Shown: positions 32,780 through 46,041 of the stretch, piece by piece
Layout: each line of letters opens with the position of its first letter
How positions within the stretch are numbered: position 1 is the stretch's first letter
DNA from: Apiosordaria backusii
Lineage: Eukaryota; Ascomycota; Sordariomycetes; Sordariales; Lasiosphaeriaceae
Direction of reading: 5' to 3'
Length of the DNA: 64,000 nt
Assembly: GCA_030549205.1 (NCBI GenBank)
Contig: JAUKTV010000003.1
Span: 806,001-870,000 of the forward strand
Translations under genes and position numbers: made by a program
The notes under the pieces: generated by a model
The model's database searches: none
What the model was told of the DNA's origin: nothing
Seen by the model: only the letters and a program-made list of their open reading frames with translations

Positions 32780-35700
32780 ATGGACGACCTATTCGACGTC
32801 TTCGAGGAGCAGCCTCGCGCTGCCCCAAAGAAGCGCAAGGCCCCCGAGGCCGATGCCAGTGTCGATGTCGAAATGACCGATGGCACTGACCATGCCGCTT
32901 CCACCGCCGCTGAACAGTCCACCAAAGCCGAAGATGCATCGCCGATTGAGGAACACCACCCCCAAGAGACGTCGCATGGCGATCTCAAGCGCCAAAAGCG
33001 AGAGGGCGAGCCCGAACCTGCCGCGCCTGTCATGACCGATTCTTTCCAGACTGCCGAATCGAGAGAAGTCAATACCGCTTCAGGTTTCGCACCCGCCGAG
33101 GAGGGACAGTCCATCGTCCTGTCGCACAACATCCAGCATCAGGTCGCGCTACCCCCCGATCTCGACTACGAGTATATCCCTCTATCGGAGCATAAAGCTC
33201 CTGAGGAGCCCGCCCGAGTCTACCCTTTCAAGCTCGATCCTTTCCAGGCCCTTTCCGTCGCCTCGATCGAACGCGGCGAAAGTATTCTGGTCTCAGCTCA
33301 CACATCTGCTGGCAAGACGGTCGTCGCCGAATATGCCATCGCACAATGTCTCAAGCGCAATCAAAGAGTAATTTACACAAGTCCCATCAAGGCCCTCAGC
33401 AACCAAAAGTACCGCGACTTCCAAGCCGAGTTTGGCGACGTGGGTCTGATGACGGGAGATGTCACCATCAACCCAACCGCCAGTTGCTTGGTCATGACGA
33501 CAGAAATTTTGCGATCCATGTTGTACCGCGGTTCCGAAATCATGCGCGAAGTTGCCTGGGTCGTTTTCGACGAAATCCACTACATGCGCGACAAGACCCG
33601 TGGTGTCGTCTGGGAGGAGACCATCATTCTGCTTCCCGACAAGGTTCGATATGTCTTCTTGTCCGCCACCATCCCCAACGCCTTCCAGTTCGCCGAATGG
33701 ATTGCCAAGATTCATCGTCAAGCGTGCCACGTCGTTTACACCGATTTCAGACCGACACCACTACAAAACTACTTCTTCCCCGCCGGTGGCAAGGGTATAT
33801 TCTTGATTGTGGATGAAAAGGGCAACTTTAAGGAAAACAACTTCCAACATGCCATGAACCTTATCGAAGCCAACAAGGGCTCGGATCCCGCCGACTGGAG
33901 CGCGAAGCGGAAAGGAAAGGGCAAGGATAAGAAGACCAACAAGGGAGGCGAGGCGCCTAACGAGACAGCCGATATCGCCAAGATTATCAAGATGATCGTC
34001 AAGAAGAAGTTCCAGCCAGTTATTGTTTTCAACTTCAGCAAGCGTGATTGCGAGCAGATGGCCTTGAAGAGTTCTCACATGAAGTTCAACGCCCCAGACG
34101 AGGAGAACATGGTGGACAAGGTGTTTGAGAACGCCCTTCAGCAGCTCTCGGATGAAGACAAGAACCTGGCTCAAATCACCAACATTCTTCCCCTTCTTCG
34201 CAAGGGTATCGGTGTCCATCACTCCGGTCTCCTGCCCATCCTCAAGGAGACCATTGAAATTCTGTTCCAAGAAGGCTTGATCAAGGTCTTGTTCGCCACA
34301 GAGACGTTCTCTATCGGTCTGAACATGCCTGCCAGAACAGTCGTTTTCACACAGGTTACCAAGTGGGACGGTGTCTCAAGGAGACCACTCACTTCTTCCG
34401 AGTACATTCAGATGGCAGGCAGAGCCGGTCGTCGTGGTCTCGATGACCGCGGTATCGTCATCATGATGGTTGACGACAAGCTGGAGCCAGAGACTGCCAG
34501 AGCCGTCGTGGTTGGCCACCAAGACCGTCTCAACTCTGCGTTCCATCTCGGATATAACATGATTTTGAACTTGCTGCGTATCGAGGCCATCTCCCCCGAA
34601 TTCATGCTGGAGAGGTGTTTCTTCCAGTTCCAAAACGCCGCCAGCGTGCCGCAGCTCGAAAAGGAACTTACTGCTCTTCAAGAGGAGAAGGACTCGATGA
34701 TGATCCCCGATGAGAGCACCGTCAAGGACTACTACCAGCTTCGCGAACAGCTGAAGGATCTTACCAAGGATATGGTTTCAGTCATTCACCACCCTTCCAA
34801 CTGCATGGAATTCATGCAGCCTGGTCGTGTCCTCCAGATTCAAACACCCGAAGGCGTCGAGTTCGGCTGGGGCGTTCTGTTCGATACTGTCGCACGCAAG
34901 GCCCCCAGGCAAGGAGAACCCGACTACCCCCCTCAAGAACAGTACTTCTGCGATGTTCTCCTCAAGCTCTCCAAAGACAGCAAACAATTCAACCCTGCGG
35001 TTAGGGAAACCAGCAAAAAAGGGGGCAAGTTTGTGCTACCAGAAGGCCTCATGCCAGAGCAACCGGGTGAAGAGGGCGAATGGGAAGTCGTCCCCTGCCT
35101 GCTATCCTGCGTCAAGTCCCTGAGTCAGCTCCGGGTTTTCCTCCCTAAGGATGTCAGATCCCGAGAGGAGAAGGAGAACGTCGGGAAGTCTCTCCTAGAG
35201 ATCCAACGTCGGTTCGCAGATGGAATTCCTATTATGGACCCCCTGGAGAACATGCACATCACAGACGAGAGCTTCAAGAAGCTCCTCCGGAAGATTGAGG
35301 TGTTGGAGTCGAGGTTGCTTTCCAACCCGCTGCACAATTCACCGTTGCTGCCGCAGTTGTATGAGCAGTATGAGGCTAAGACGAAGTTGACGGAGAAGAT
35401 CAAGGAGAAGAGGAAGGCTATTGGGAAGGCGCATACTATTGCTCAGCTTGATGAGCTCAAATCCAGAAAGAGAGTCTTGAGGAGATTGGGTTTTATCGAT
35501 GAGAAGGAGGTGGTGCAGATGAAGGCTCGTGTTGCCTGCGAGATTTCTTCTACTGAAGGTCATGAGTTGTTGTTGGCTGAGCTGCTGTTCAACCGGTTCT
35601 TCAACGAGTTGAGCCCGGAGGTAACGGCCGCCATCCTCAGTGTCTTTATTTTCGACGAAAAGGTCGAGACGCAGGAACTGAAGGAGGAGCTGGCCAAGCC

Positions 35701-36094
35701 GTTCAGGGAGGTCCAGGCGCAGGCGAAGATTATCGCCAAGGTTAGCGCCGAGAGCAAGATGGATGTCAACGAAGAAGAATACGTCGCGAGCCTGAAGTGG
35801 CAGTTGATGGAGACGGTGATGGCTTGGGCGAATGGGCGGCCGTTTGCTGAGATTAGGTATGTCCCCCCTGACGGTCCAGACTAAAGACTATGTACTAACT
35901 ATGTGCGACACAGCAAAATGACCAACGCCTACGAAGGCTCGTTGATTCGCCTCTTCAGACGCCTGGAGGAGCTGCTGCGGCAGATGGCCGAGGCGGCAAA
36001 GGTGATGGGGAGCGATGAGCTCAAGGATAAGTTTGAGCTTTCGCTGAGCAAGATTAGAAGGGATATTGTTTCTTTCAATTCCCTTTATCTCTAG
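32780..36094 (+). CDS. MTR4: Mtr4/Dob1 exosome-cofactor RNA helicase (Ski2-like)
   Basis: Exons 32780-35856 and 35914-36094; 1085 aa. The 57-nt intron (GTATGT...ACAG, with GTACTAAC branch site) joins EISKMTNAYEGSLIRLFRRL. The N-terminus is disordered and acidic (about 1-120). The DExH core has SAHTSAGKT (173-180), YTSPIKALSNQKYRDF, LMTGDVTINP, DEIH (264-267) and FLSATIPN. RecA2 has HHSGLLPILKETIEILF, TETFSIGLNMPARTVVF and QMAGRAGRRGLDDRG. A winged-helix region, the arch/KOW insertion (about 570-800) and a helical-bundle C-terminus (LRQMAEAAKVMGSDEL) complete the Mtr4 architecture. Mtr4 is the TRAMP helicase that feeds pre-rRNA and aberrant nuclear RNA to the exosome. No defects were seen. Confidence 0.96.
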
Positions 36095-37012
36095 GTTAAC
36101 GCCTGGCCGTGTTATAGACGGCATCTATCCTAGATAGGTGGTGGGGTGAAGAGGAGATGTTATGACGATGAGTTTGTTAATATGATTAGGGGTGGAAAGG
36201 CGGGTTTGTGTGCGCATGCATTCACTTGTTTTTTACTGATGGTCTGCCTGCTGTTATGTTTGTTTCAGGGCGTTTGGAGCTAGGCAGATAGGCATAGGGA
36301 AAAGAATACCAGGCAGAGCTTTGTCTTTTAGATTGTTACAGCTGTGATGGTGAGGCCTTGGCTGCTGTTGGCCATGGCTTGATGATAGGATGTTGAGGAA
36401 GTCATCATTGCAAAACATACACATAACACATAGCACACAGGCAAAGACACAAAAGAACACATTCTTCACCAAAAAACTTCCCCATCGTATTCTCAACTAC
36501 CTACTACAAAAGACTAACAGAAAAAATCCCAAAAAGAAGTCATTCATGAGCTGAAACATACAGAATGGATATCAAAGATAAAAAAAAAAGAATTAACCCT
36601 TGCCCTCCTTTCCCTTCCCTCCTTCGCTACTCTTCCACTCTTCTCCCTCAACCTCCTTCTTTTTGCCTTGTTGTTCCTCCACAATGTCCTTCGTCGTCCG
36701 TCTGAAAGTGATGAACAGGTGATAGTCGTAAGCATTTGTGTGTGTGTGTGTGTGTGTTCTGACATGGGAAATAAAAATAGGTTGAGATAAATAGAAAAGA
36801 CCGAAAGAAGATAAGGTTGTTGGTTGGTATAAGAGGAAAACTACAAAATGGTAGAAAAGAAAACGCCAGGCTGCAAGCAGACTCTCCGCTAGCAAATGAA
36901 TCGTCGTCGTCTGAGAAAAATAAAACCCTCTCCCTCGCAAAAGTGGTATAGAGACAATGTACAAATGAACAAATGACCGCCCTTGAAAATCATGCTGTTA
37001 GACTACCCTCCC
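36095..37012. other. Convergent intergenic region with (TG)n microsatellite
   Basis: 3' flanks of MTR4 (+) and the DENN gene (-). A (TG)10 run lies at 36737-36757. No gene recognised. Confidence 0.6.
36737..36757. repeat. (TG)10 microsatellite
   Basis: Uninterrupted dinucleotide run. Confidence 0.9.
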
Positions 37013-39882
37013 CTAGCGACCAAGGCCGCCGAGAGCGCTGATGCGGGCACCAGAAGGCCTGTGGATCAGGCTTTCCGCGTGTTTACCCACGACGTTCTCC
37101 TGGGGGACGGAGTGGACATCAGACTGAGATCCGTCGAGATCGTCCTCGTCGTCCTCGACGATCTTGGTGGGGATGTCATGTCCGACGAGGTAGTGCTGAG
37201 AGCCTCGCTCAGGGGTCGTGGCCGTGCTAGCGAAAGACATGCTAGTGCTGCTGCGGTTGGGAACGAGATCCGGTGTGGGTGGGATGCTAGAGAGCCGACC
37301 ACTGTTCGGTCGGAGGAGGGTATGGTCGTCACCGACATCGGACGTCGCCGCCGAGCTGCGATCGTCGTCGCTACGGGCGATTGAAATATTACTCCCTCGG
37401 CGACTTTTCGACAACCGCGAAGAACGGGAGGCCGAAGAATCCGACCTCCCGTGCTCCGCGTCATGTGCAAGTTGGAGGCCTTCAACAGCGGCCTGACACT
37501 GTTCCGAAATGTTCCGGATAATATGGGCGATGGCATCGGTCTTGTCCTTGAGGTGCCGATCCGCCACGTCGATGAATGCTTGTGTAGAGATGCGTCTGCT
37601 AGCAGCATTAAGGTTCTTGAGGAACCGTTCATCGTTGCTAGATTCGCCTGCAGCTTGAGCTACATATTTGTTAGCTTGGAAGATCCTTTCATGATTCGCT
37701 GAGAACAACGTACCTTCAACCGCATCGACGGCGTCTTGAGCAGCGAATCCAGCTTCGATCTCAGCAGCAAGCTCCTCGGGCGACGTCAAAGTCTTGACGA
37801 GGTGCTCCATATGATGATGTTGACCTGAGATCAAGCTGCGCAGATGAAGCACAACACGGCGTGCTTCATCGCGTTGTCTTGAAATGGCCGTGTTGGTGGT
37901 CTGGAGAGTCGAAAGCTCCTTGCGATTCCTCTTACGTTCGCGCTCCAGTTCCTCGGCGATCTCCTGCTGGAGAACAAGAGCTTCAAGAGCATCGTCACGC
38001 TGCTTCTCAGTACCGGCAAGACGATTAGTGAGGCGGGCAGCGTCGTCCTTCTGCTGATCAATAAGGCTGCCCAGGCGACGGTTCTCACGCTTGTGGGTCT
38101 CGATCTTAACCTTGAGGTCTTGCGTCTCCTTGGTGAGGGTGTCAGCAAATGCCTGGAAGCGCTGGAACTGCTGCTTCCAGTTGTCGACCTCCTCGAGAAG
38201 ATAGTTGTTGCGCTTGTTGACCTTGCCGAGTTCGGTGTCCATCCGCCCCTTAAGGTTGATAAAATCCTGCCAAGCCTCCAAAGCGTCGCGCGAGTACTGG
38301 TTGCGCTCGCGGACAATCTCGTTCAAGTGCCGCATGGAAACCTTGGTCATCAGGGGCTTCTTAACCGACCCGCCAAAGACAGCCTTCAAACCGGTGTTGC
38401 GGCCCATCTTCTCGCACACATGGTCCATCACGGACATGACAGCATCTTGGTTCCACCACTCAGGATCCTGGATAGACTCAACCTGTCCCCGCATGACAAT
38501 GATCTGGCCCGCGGGAACCAGCTTGCCGCCACCATACGCAGAGCGAAGATGTTGAGGCACGCCAGATGGAGTCACATCACCATTCAGAGCCTCGGTAAGG
38601 CGAGTGATGAACTTGGTGCGCTGGTTAGGCTGAAGCGCCGAGGGAGGGTTGGAGGTGAGCACAAAGTTGCGGTCGAGATCAACCACCAGAGCATCGGTCG
38701 GCGCAGTGAAGAGCGTTCTGCACTCGGCAGTGATACCGAGGATATACGGGCCCGGCTCCTCGACGAGATCCTTGGCATGACGAGCATGCACAACTGGGAC
38801 ATAGAGACCGCTCCACTCGTACACACGAACGCAAAATCTGACGGTCTCGGCTGCCATAGTCAGCATGGCAGGGTAGTGACTGACAAAAATGATGCGACGG
38901 GTGGGCGAAATAGCGGCCTCGATCACACCAACAATGTTGGGAACTGAAAGGCAGCAAAACAACGGCCACATGGCGAAGTTCTGGAAACCAGTAGGCGAAG
39001 AGGGGAACTGATAGCACAGCGCATAGTCCTTCATGTCGATGCGCACCAGATCGTTGAGGCGAGGGGCAGGGAAACTCAAGATCCGGGAAACCTCCTCGGC
39101 ATGAAACAGGTTAGTAGCCTTGTTCCAGTGAATCCACATGCCACGCAGATAATCGCCGAGCAAATTGTACAGCGGGTAGCGAGAGAGGAACGAAAGGCAG
39201 TAGGGAATCCAATACTGCTCATCTGGGTTGTCGTAGAAGTCGGGCTCGGTCCGCTTCCTGAGGTCGCGAATAGTCTCGGCTCGCTTTTCATCGGCGCGAG
39301 ACCAGACCCGCAAGCAAATACCGTAGAGCGTATGGGAAGAGTCCTGCTGGAGAACAAAGGCGTGGTGGACGCAGTGAGGCTGGCTCCTACCAGTGCAAAT
39401 CTCGACATCGTGGGGGAAGCAAGCCTATGAAAAGTCAGTTAATTGGTGCCCTCGGCGCAAAGACGAATACTCTTCTGACGTACCCTCATAGCAGAATGCA
39501 AAGCACGAGCAATCTCATTATCCTGCTCGAGCCTGGGACTGCTTCCGAGGATCTCGGGAAGCCAGAACTGAGGAACGGCACCCTTCATGTGGCCAATCTT
39601 GCCCTGTTGGGGCGAGGGGGCCTTCACCCATTGCGAGGGCTCCCGGCCAACACCACAGACCATGTACGCATGGGTAAGGGTCTTGGGAGTGCGCTGTTGA
39701 GTTTTGGCGTTCAACGACCCGGGGATCGGTTGGGTGATGCGGGAATGGAGGGAGGAGGTCCGACTCGGGATAATGAGGTTGCTGTCCTGCTGGTCACGGG
39801 TGACAGGACGTCCATCGCGGTGATCGCGGTCGCTAGTTCTCGGGCGGGTGAAAGAAGTGTGGGCGGTTAGAGAAGGCGCCAT
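37013..39882 (-). CDS. DENN-domain protein with C-terminal coiled coils (putative Rab GEF)
   Basis: Exons 39484-39882, 37714-39424 and 37013-37659; 918 aa. The ATG (MAPSLTAHTSFTRPRTSDRD) precedes an upstream DENN part (LTHAYMVCGVGREPSQWVKA, HHAFVLQQDSSHTLYGICLR). The core DENN domain follows (MWPLFCCLSVPNIVGVIEAA, RRIIFVSHYPAMLTMAAETV, GLYVPVVHARHAKDLVEEPG, PYILGITAECRTLF, ALVVDLDRNFV). About residues 480-650 are heptad-rich coiled coil (ETQDLKVKIETHKRENRRLG, LEALVLQQEIAEELERER). The tail is Ser-rich. DENN proteins are GDP-GTP exchange factors for Rabs; the partner here is unknown. The last intron (37660-37713, GTACGT...GCTAAC...TAG) is exactly 54 nt and stop-free, so its retention would add 18 residues (936 aa). 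I favour splicing because the signals are canonical. Confidence 0.88.
37660..37713 (-). other. 54-nt in-frame intron in the DENN gene
   Basis: GTACGT donor, GCTAAC branch-like site and TAG acceptor. The length is a multiple of three without a stop, so automated prediction would read through it. Confidence 0.75.
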
Positions 39883-42650
39883 TTTGAGTTTATATGGCAC
39901 TCAACGGCCAGCCGGTCTCCAATGGTGTAGGTTTGGGAGCAACGGTCGATCGGGGAGCGCCAGCGTGGGAGCTTCTTCGGTTTTGGCGTTTGAGCTGTCT
40001 CAATGAAGGGGCAGCCACAGCCGGAGCGGTGATCGCCCGGAACGTGTTGGGAAAAAACAGGCGCCTGCGTGTTGTTGTAGTAGATGACAGAAGAGAAACA
40101 ATCACTGCATTGGCAGTGAAGCAGTGAAGGCACTGAAGCTGAAGCAATTGCAGTGGAAAAGGCCGAGTGGGCACGGGGGGACGCTAAGATTTCAGCGTGG
40201 AGCTTGGAGCTTGTCGGCTGGGGAAACGAAACACCTCGACCCGACAGACTGGCTGCTGATGCTGCTGCTCTCCCTGTTGCCACGCACAGCTTCTCAATCG
40301 CAAGAAGTCGCCGTGAAGACAGGAAGCAACAAGAGGCAGAGAGAGGCAAAGGCAAAGGCAAAGGCAATGGGCGAGGAAAGAAACAGCCGTGATGAAGTGA
40401 GAGTGAGAGTGCGACCGAGCACTTTGAAGAGGCCCTGGCCCTCCGCAGGGATCAAACGGAGCAATCAGAAGACTTGAGGCAGGCCGGGCTCAACTGTCCT
40501 GAGAAGCTGGCTGCAGGTGTGGTCACCGTCCACGGGGAATTGGGAAATAAGGTGGACGATGCAGGTGCAGCTAGGGGCGTCTGGCCAGGGGTTTTCAGCA
40601 GGGGGCCCGGGTTCAGGGCCCATCGAGATAACCACTCATTTCGGAAGCCTGTACCCAATACCTGCTGTGATCCGCGAATTGCTACCAATAAACACCAAAG
40701 GACATGGGATGGCATAAGTTCCCAAGACTTCCATTGCCATCATGGCCCTTGCTCCTCTCCCCCACCAGCCATCTTGACAGTGACGGTTCTTTCCTGCTGC
40801 AGAACCACCCATCACTCTCCTTATGTTGATTCCTGAATTCTGCCTGCAATCGTATCGATTGCTGCGTTGCAGATGAACGTTGGATTCCTGATATTGCTGC
40901 CGAAGAGCCGCCTCAAGGCTTCATTACGGCAGTATCCGTCTTTTGAATCGTTATCTTGAATCAAGCCATTGATTCACGAGCACGGCAGCAAAAAAGACAA
41001 TGAGTCCTTTTCCGCAAAATGAGTGGGTTCGGATCGTCAGTGCCAGTGTAATTAACCCACGGATGGGTTTAGTGTACAATTACACAACGCCACGCTTTCT
41101 AGGAGCGAGAGAAACATCAGGCTTTTGGCCAACTGAGCCGGCCAGCCGGGTCCCATGGGTGATTAGTGGTGATGAAGGGATGGCATGGTGCCCCAGAGAT
41201 CAAGATTCATCATCGCCATCTTCATGGGCATGGAAAGGATCGGTCTCGGTGCTTCTCGAAGACGGCCCAGGCTGTCAACGACTGACAGGAGCGGTCTGAG
41301 CAAATCAGCAAACGGCGCACTGAACCGGGGATGCCGCGTGTTTGAGGAGACCGAAGCCGAAGGGATCAGCATTTCCCGTGGACCGCAACATCGAACGAAC
41401 GAACAGGCGGCTGGTGCGGTGAGCCGGGTGGTGTGCTTCGGTGTACGGAGTAATTATCCCGGCATGTTGTTCGTCGTGTTTCCATTTCGAGTCTATCCTG
41501 GCTCGTGTTGTCAAAAGACAGCAACAAACAGCGCCGCATCCTGCTGCAAGAAACGAAAACTGCGTCTGAAACTGGCAGCGGATGCCACCCTTTGGACGAG
41601 TGTTTGTGTTCTGGGCGCGCTTTGACCCCTGATCAAAAAGACGCAAGACGCCCCGAGCGTTTGCAGCAGGCGGGGAAGACAACTGGTCAGGGCGTTTTCA
41701 ACGGCAGTCGGATTTCTCTTGTTGCTTTTGGAAGGAGGTTCCCTCACCGTGTCTGAAGTCTGAATCCTGAGCAATTACTAACTTGATTGATAGTAGTAAG
41801 TTTGAGAGCTCACAAAAAGATGAGACAAGCCACCCTATGCAAGACGCAAAGGAAAGCGCAGTCTGCAGAGCCGATACCACAGTTGCATCACCGCTGGATA
41901 GGTACATAACAAGCCACAGAAATCATGCGGAGGCACGACAGATGGAAATGCGCCGGATTGGTGCAATGTTTCCTAGAGTCAATCACCGTCGCAATCAAGA
42001 CAACACGAAGAAGCAATCACTATCACCACTTGAAAAAAAAAGACAACAACCCCACGGCAGCTCGCAGCTTTTATTGTCTTGGTGGTCTCTTAGTTGGCCA
42101 TGATATATCTGACCTAGAACAAACCTAGGTGAGGGGCAGACCCAAAGCAGTCGTCACATTTCATATCCAACGCTCAACCCGTGTCATAATACGTCCGGTA
42201 TTGGAACACAGGACCCGGTTTCGAGTACAGCGTGAGGAGAACCCTCAAACTCGATGTCGGGAAGAGCCATGCCCATCCCCCCGCCACCTCCGCGCCCCGC
42301 GGGAAGGCAACGAGACAGCTGTGTTACCGCAAACCCCACGCATGAACAAGTGCTTGGCTGCCCTTGTTTGAAGAAAAGAGGCGGGGAATTTGATATGGCC
42401 ACAACGGTGTTACGGACGGGCGCAAACGTCCCCTCGTTCACCTGTCCTTGATCGCCTTCTCCTCCCTTCCAACGGGTTTGAGAAGCGGTGAAGATTCAGA
42501 GAATTTTCACAGAAGAAAAAGCGAAAGGAAAAAGCAACCGGACCCCATCCCTTTGGCTGGCAAAAAGTCCAATTTTGGCCTTGGCAAATATACTCCAGGT
42601 ACATGAGCTATGACCACCCACTTTGACATATACATTTGGCATTTTCCTGC
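39883..42650. other. Gene-free region left of the AT-rich island
   Basis: Upstream flank of the DENN gene, then about 2.5 kb of ordinary base composition. Open frames up to 146 codons occur but have no recognisable domain or spliceable partner. Confidence 0.45.
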
Positions 42651-45030
42651 ACAGCCTTAGCGTGTTTTCCTACTTAAAACCATACCTCCTTTATATAGGA
42701 AAATGCAATAAAGACACCACTTAAAAAGTAATACCTTCCTTATTAAGCTTATACTACGATATTTATAATACAGTAATTTAAACCATTAAAACTATAATTC
42801 AACCTACCTTTCTAACTACTATTTAACTTACTGTTTAAGGCACCTTTAACGTCTTTGTAGAGCGATTTTTTACCGAATTGCCTGCCCAATTTGTTAATAA
42901 TGTCGATACAGTAAGCAACTATTTTACTAATTAAGAAAGCCTTAATAAAGAAGACGATAAATTTGACGATTTTTACAAGGTACTTTATAAGCTTAGCGAA
43001 TTGCCTTATTATAAGATTTGCAAGTGCTATTTAATTAAACGTATTAACGTACTATCGTTTAAAATTCTAACCGGTAAGCCGTTTCTTTTATACACTTTAG
43101 TATATTAAAGTCGCTAATATACACTGTAATTTCAGATCCTATAGCGGTTATACCCTATAAGCTGACCTATTTACGGTATAACTTTTATATTGGTCTCCCT
43201 TATAGTTATCTTTTTTATATAGTTTAAATGCCTTACTTTTCTTACCGTTAAAAATACCTACTTTCTTTCTCAATTCTTTAGCTTTTCCTTACTTTCTTTT
43301 CTATTAAACTTATTAAAAAATAAGCACGTTGGACTAATAAATATACGCCTTCTGTTAGTTCTAGTAGTAAGTAGCTGTAAGCTTACTAGTTTTTAACGAC
43401 TTCTACTATTAAAATCTACATTATAATAGCAATTATAGTATATTTTAGTCTTTACTATAAAAATAATATTAAAGTATATTAGAATGAAGATAAAAGTAAG
43501 CCTAAATACCTAATTTACTATTAAATGCCTCTTAACTACTATTAAAAGCTTAAGTAAAGGTTTATTTTTTAAAATATTAATAATAAAACCATTAATTCCT
43601 TACTTTAGTTTAGAATTATGCCTTTTAGTAAGTACTTAGTTAAGGTCTTAATAGAATTATACAAGTCTGGTTAAAATATTGCAATTAACGAGAAAATGGT
43701 TTGCTTTATAGGTAGAAGTGCTTATACTGTACTTATTAAGTTTAAGCCAATTCCGAAGGGCTTTAAAATTTAAGTAATAGCCGAAGGCGGTTATTTTTAT
43801 AATTGGCTTTACTATTTAGAAAAGGATAAGTTTATTAGCATTTAATAAGTTGTAAGTTTCTCTATAATTTTCAGATTTCTTAAATATATAACTTATTTAC
43901 TAATTTAAAGGGCAGTATAGCCTTTACTATATTTAATCGCTTATTATTTAATTAATTACCTTATTACTTAACCCTTTAGAAAACTACACTTATTATTTAT
44001 TTATTAATAACTACTTTATAAGCTTAGCCGTTACTAAATTTTTACAACTTTATAATATAGCCGTTACCAGGACTATAATTACTAATTAGATCTACTTTAA
44101 ATTTAAGGCTCTTAAGTATATTAATAAAGGCCCTAACCTTATACTTTATAGCCGTTACTATATTAAATTAGCTAAAATGATAGTAAGAAAAAGGAAAAAT
44201 AAGATAAAGATACTTAATCCTAATAGGGCTTTATACTAGGCTATTAAGGAAAAGGTAATAGTTAATATAATCTCGACCTATTTTACTAGCTATAAGCAAC
44301 TGGTAATAGTATAGCAATAGCGCTTATAGGGTAAAACAATAAAAGCCGTATTTAAAGATAAAGGTAAAAAAGAAATTGCTATTCTATCTATTATATAAGT
44401 ATATAATATATTTATAAATAGCGTTAATATTGGCAATTAGCTTTATACTTATAATTCGTTTAACTACCGTTACTGCCGGGGCTATTATATAGTCTTCTTT
44501 TATAACTTTTTTTTAAGTATATTTTTACACTCTTCTTAGCTTAAATTTCCTATACTAATTTAGCTTTTCTAAAGGTCGCCGTTATTAATATATTTTTAAT
44601 ATAGTATAAGACCCGATTTAGGCTTAAATTTAAAACTATCTCCTGTACCCTCTACTAAGACTTTTATATTTAATTAATCTATAAAATCTATAGTCATTTT
44701 AACCATAAGGCGTATATTATATACTTTTTTAAACAATACTTTAATATATTAATTCCTATATAATTTAGTAGTAATTTGCATTTTCAAGGTCAGTTATAAA
44801 GGTCTAAAGTATACTGCCTTTATTTAACTAAATGGTAGTAGAAGTAACTAAACTTCCTATTCTAAAATTTATTAACTAATATATAAGGCCGACGAACCTA
44901 CAGGTCTTACAAGACTTATAAAATCGCTATTTACAATAGTAAGGATTGCTGGAATATACATTTGACTTAGAAATAGGCGTAAAAATAGGTTATTTCAATG
45001 CAAGACTATCTTCCTTTAGCTACTTAATCT
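42651..45030. repeat. AT-rich, TA-rich island, probably a RIP-mutated transposon remnant
   Basis: Composition changes abruptly to A/T-dominated sequence with very frequent TA dinucleotides and TTAATA/TATTA-type words, then returns to normal at about 45.03 kb. Stops are dense in all frames and no open frame of 60 codons exists. This is the pattern left by repeat-induced point mutation (C-to-T, preferring CpA) in filamentous ascomycetes. I found no readable transposase, reverse transcriptase or clear terminal repeat, so the original element is unidentified. A tandem CTGTAAGCC word occurs at the right edge near 45041-45062. Confidence 0.85.
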
Positions 45031-46041
45031 TTATAATGTCCGCTGTAAGCCCTGCTGTAAGCCCACTTTGTATGCCAAGATCCTACTGAACAGGGCCTTT
45101 TTATGCGTTTTTAGGGGTTTGAACGCGTTGGCCAGGGTAGGTTTAGGGGGTGTGGAAAGTATCGACCGGGTGTTGGGAAGTAGACCATGGCTAATTGTTA
45201 GTAGGGAGCTAATATTACTGGCCAAACAGGGCGCCAAGGCCAAAATTGGACTTTTTGCCAGCCAAAGGGATTCCGATGACAGGCCAGACTCCCAGGTTGG
45301 CTGGTGTTTTCGTTGCCCGCCCCCGTTCGCAGTGCGGGGGACCTGCAGCTGTTAGAATCCGTATTGGGAAGGGTGCCCCTGGCTAAGCCTGTTTGAGATG
45401 TTGCATCGGCCTAAGCGATGAACCGCTTGGTCAGCAGCAGCATGAGGCCGTCGTGAGTCCACCCTTTCTGGTATTCCGAAGAATCCGGGAGTTGACTGAA
45501 AGCCATGTGTTGGCGGTGTTTTCATCGCACAACAGTTGAATTTCTTCAAAAGAATCAACGATTTCCGACGTCAAGTCTAGTTTCAAACGGCCACTTATGT
45601 CGGTGCTGTGAAGTGGCTTGACTGGTGAGAAGTCCAAGCACCATTGCGATCCACCGCATCCACGTGGGTTCAAGGATCAAAAAGTCAATGAAAAGACAGT
45701 GCCCGTTTCTCGAAGCTGAACAGTGACAGTGGGTGATGAGACCTGAGACCCGCATGTATCTATATCAACAAACTCGCCAGTCGAAGCCAGGCATCAAATC
45801 GCAATGAAATGATCGAGAGTCAAGCATTTGCTGTGGAAATGATGGCGGGAGCTAAAAGATTGACCGGCTAGGTTGTCCATGCTTTTATCGTCGCCTATCG
45901 CCCAAACGTCCCCACTAAAAGATTGCGATAAGCCTTATCGGCGCAATGCGATCCCAGAAATGTGAAGCACTTTCATCATCAAGCTTCTCCAGCTCTAACA
46001 CAACACCACATCACACCGCACCACCCTACGAGGCCGCCAAA
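45031..46041. other. Gene-free region right of the AT-rich island
   Basis: Ordinary composition. The first ~330 nt have overlapping open frames on both strands without recognisable domains and could be an unmutated edge of the same insertion. The rest is the BCD1 upstream region. Confidence 0.4.

Noticed and set aside
38093..38947. 284-codon plus-strand open frame opposite the DENN gene
   Set aside because: Shadow of a strongly supported coiled-coil/DENN exon on the other strand.
41185..41625. 146-codon open frame left of the AT-rich island
   Set aside because: Overlaps a similar-length antisense frame and has no domain, splice partner or typical coding composition.
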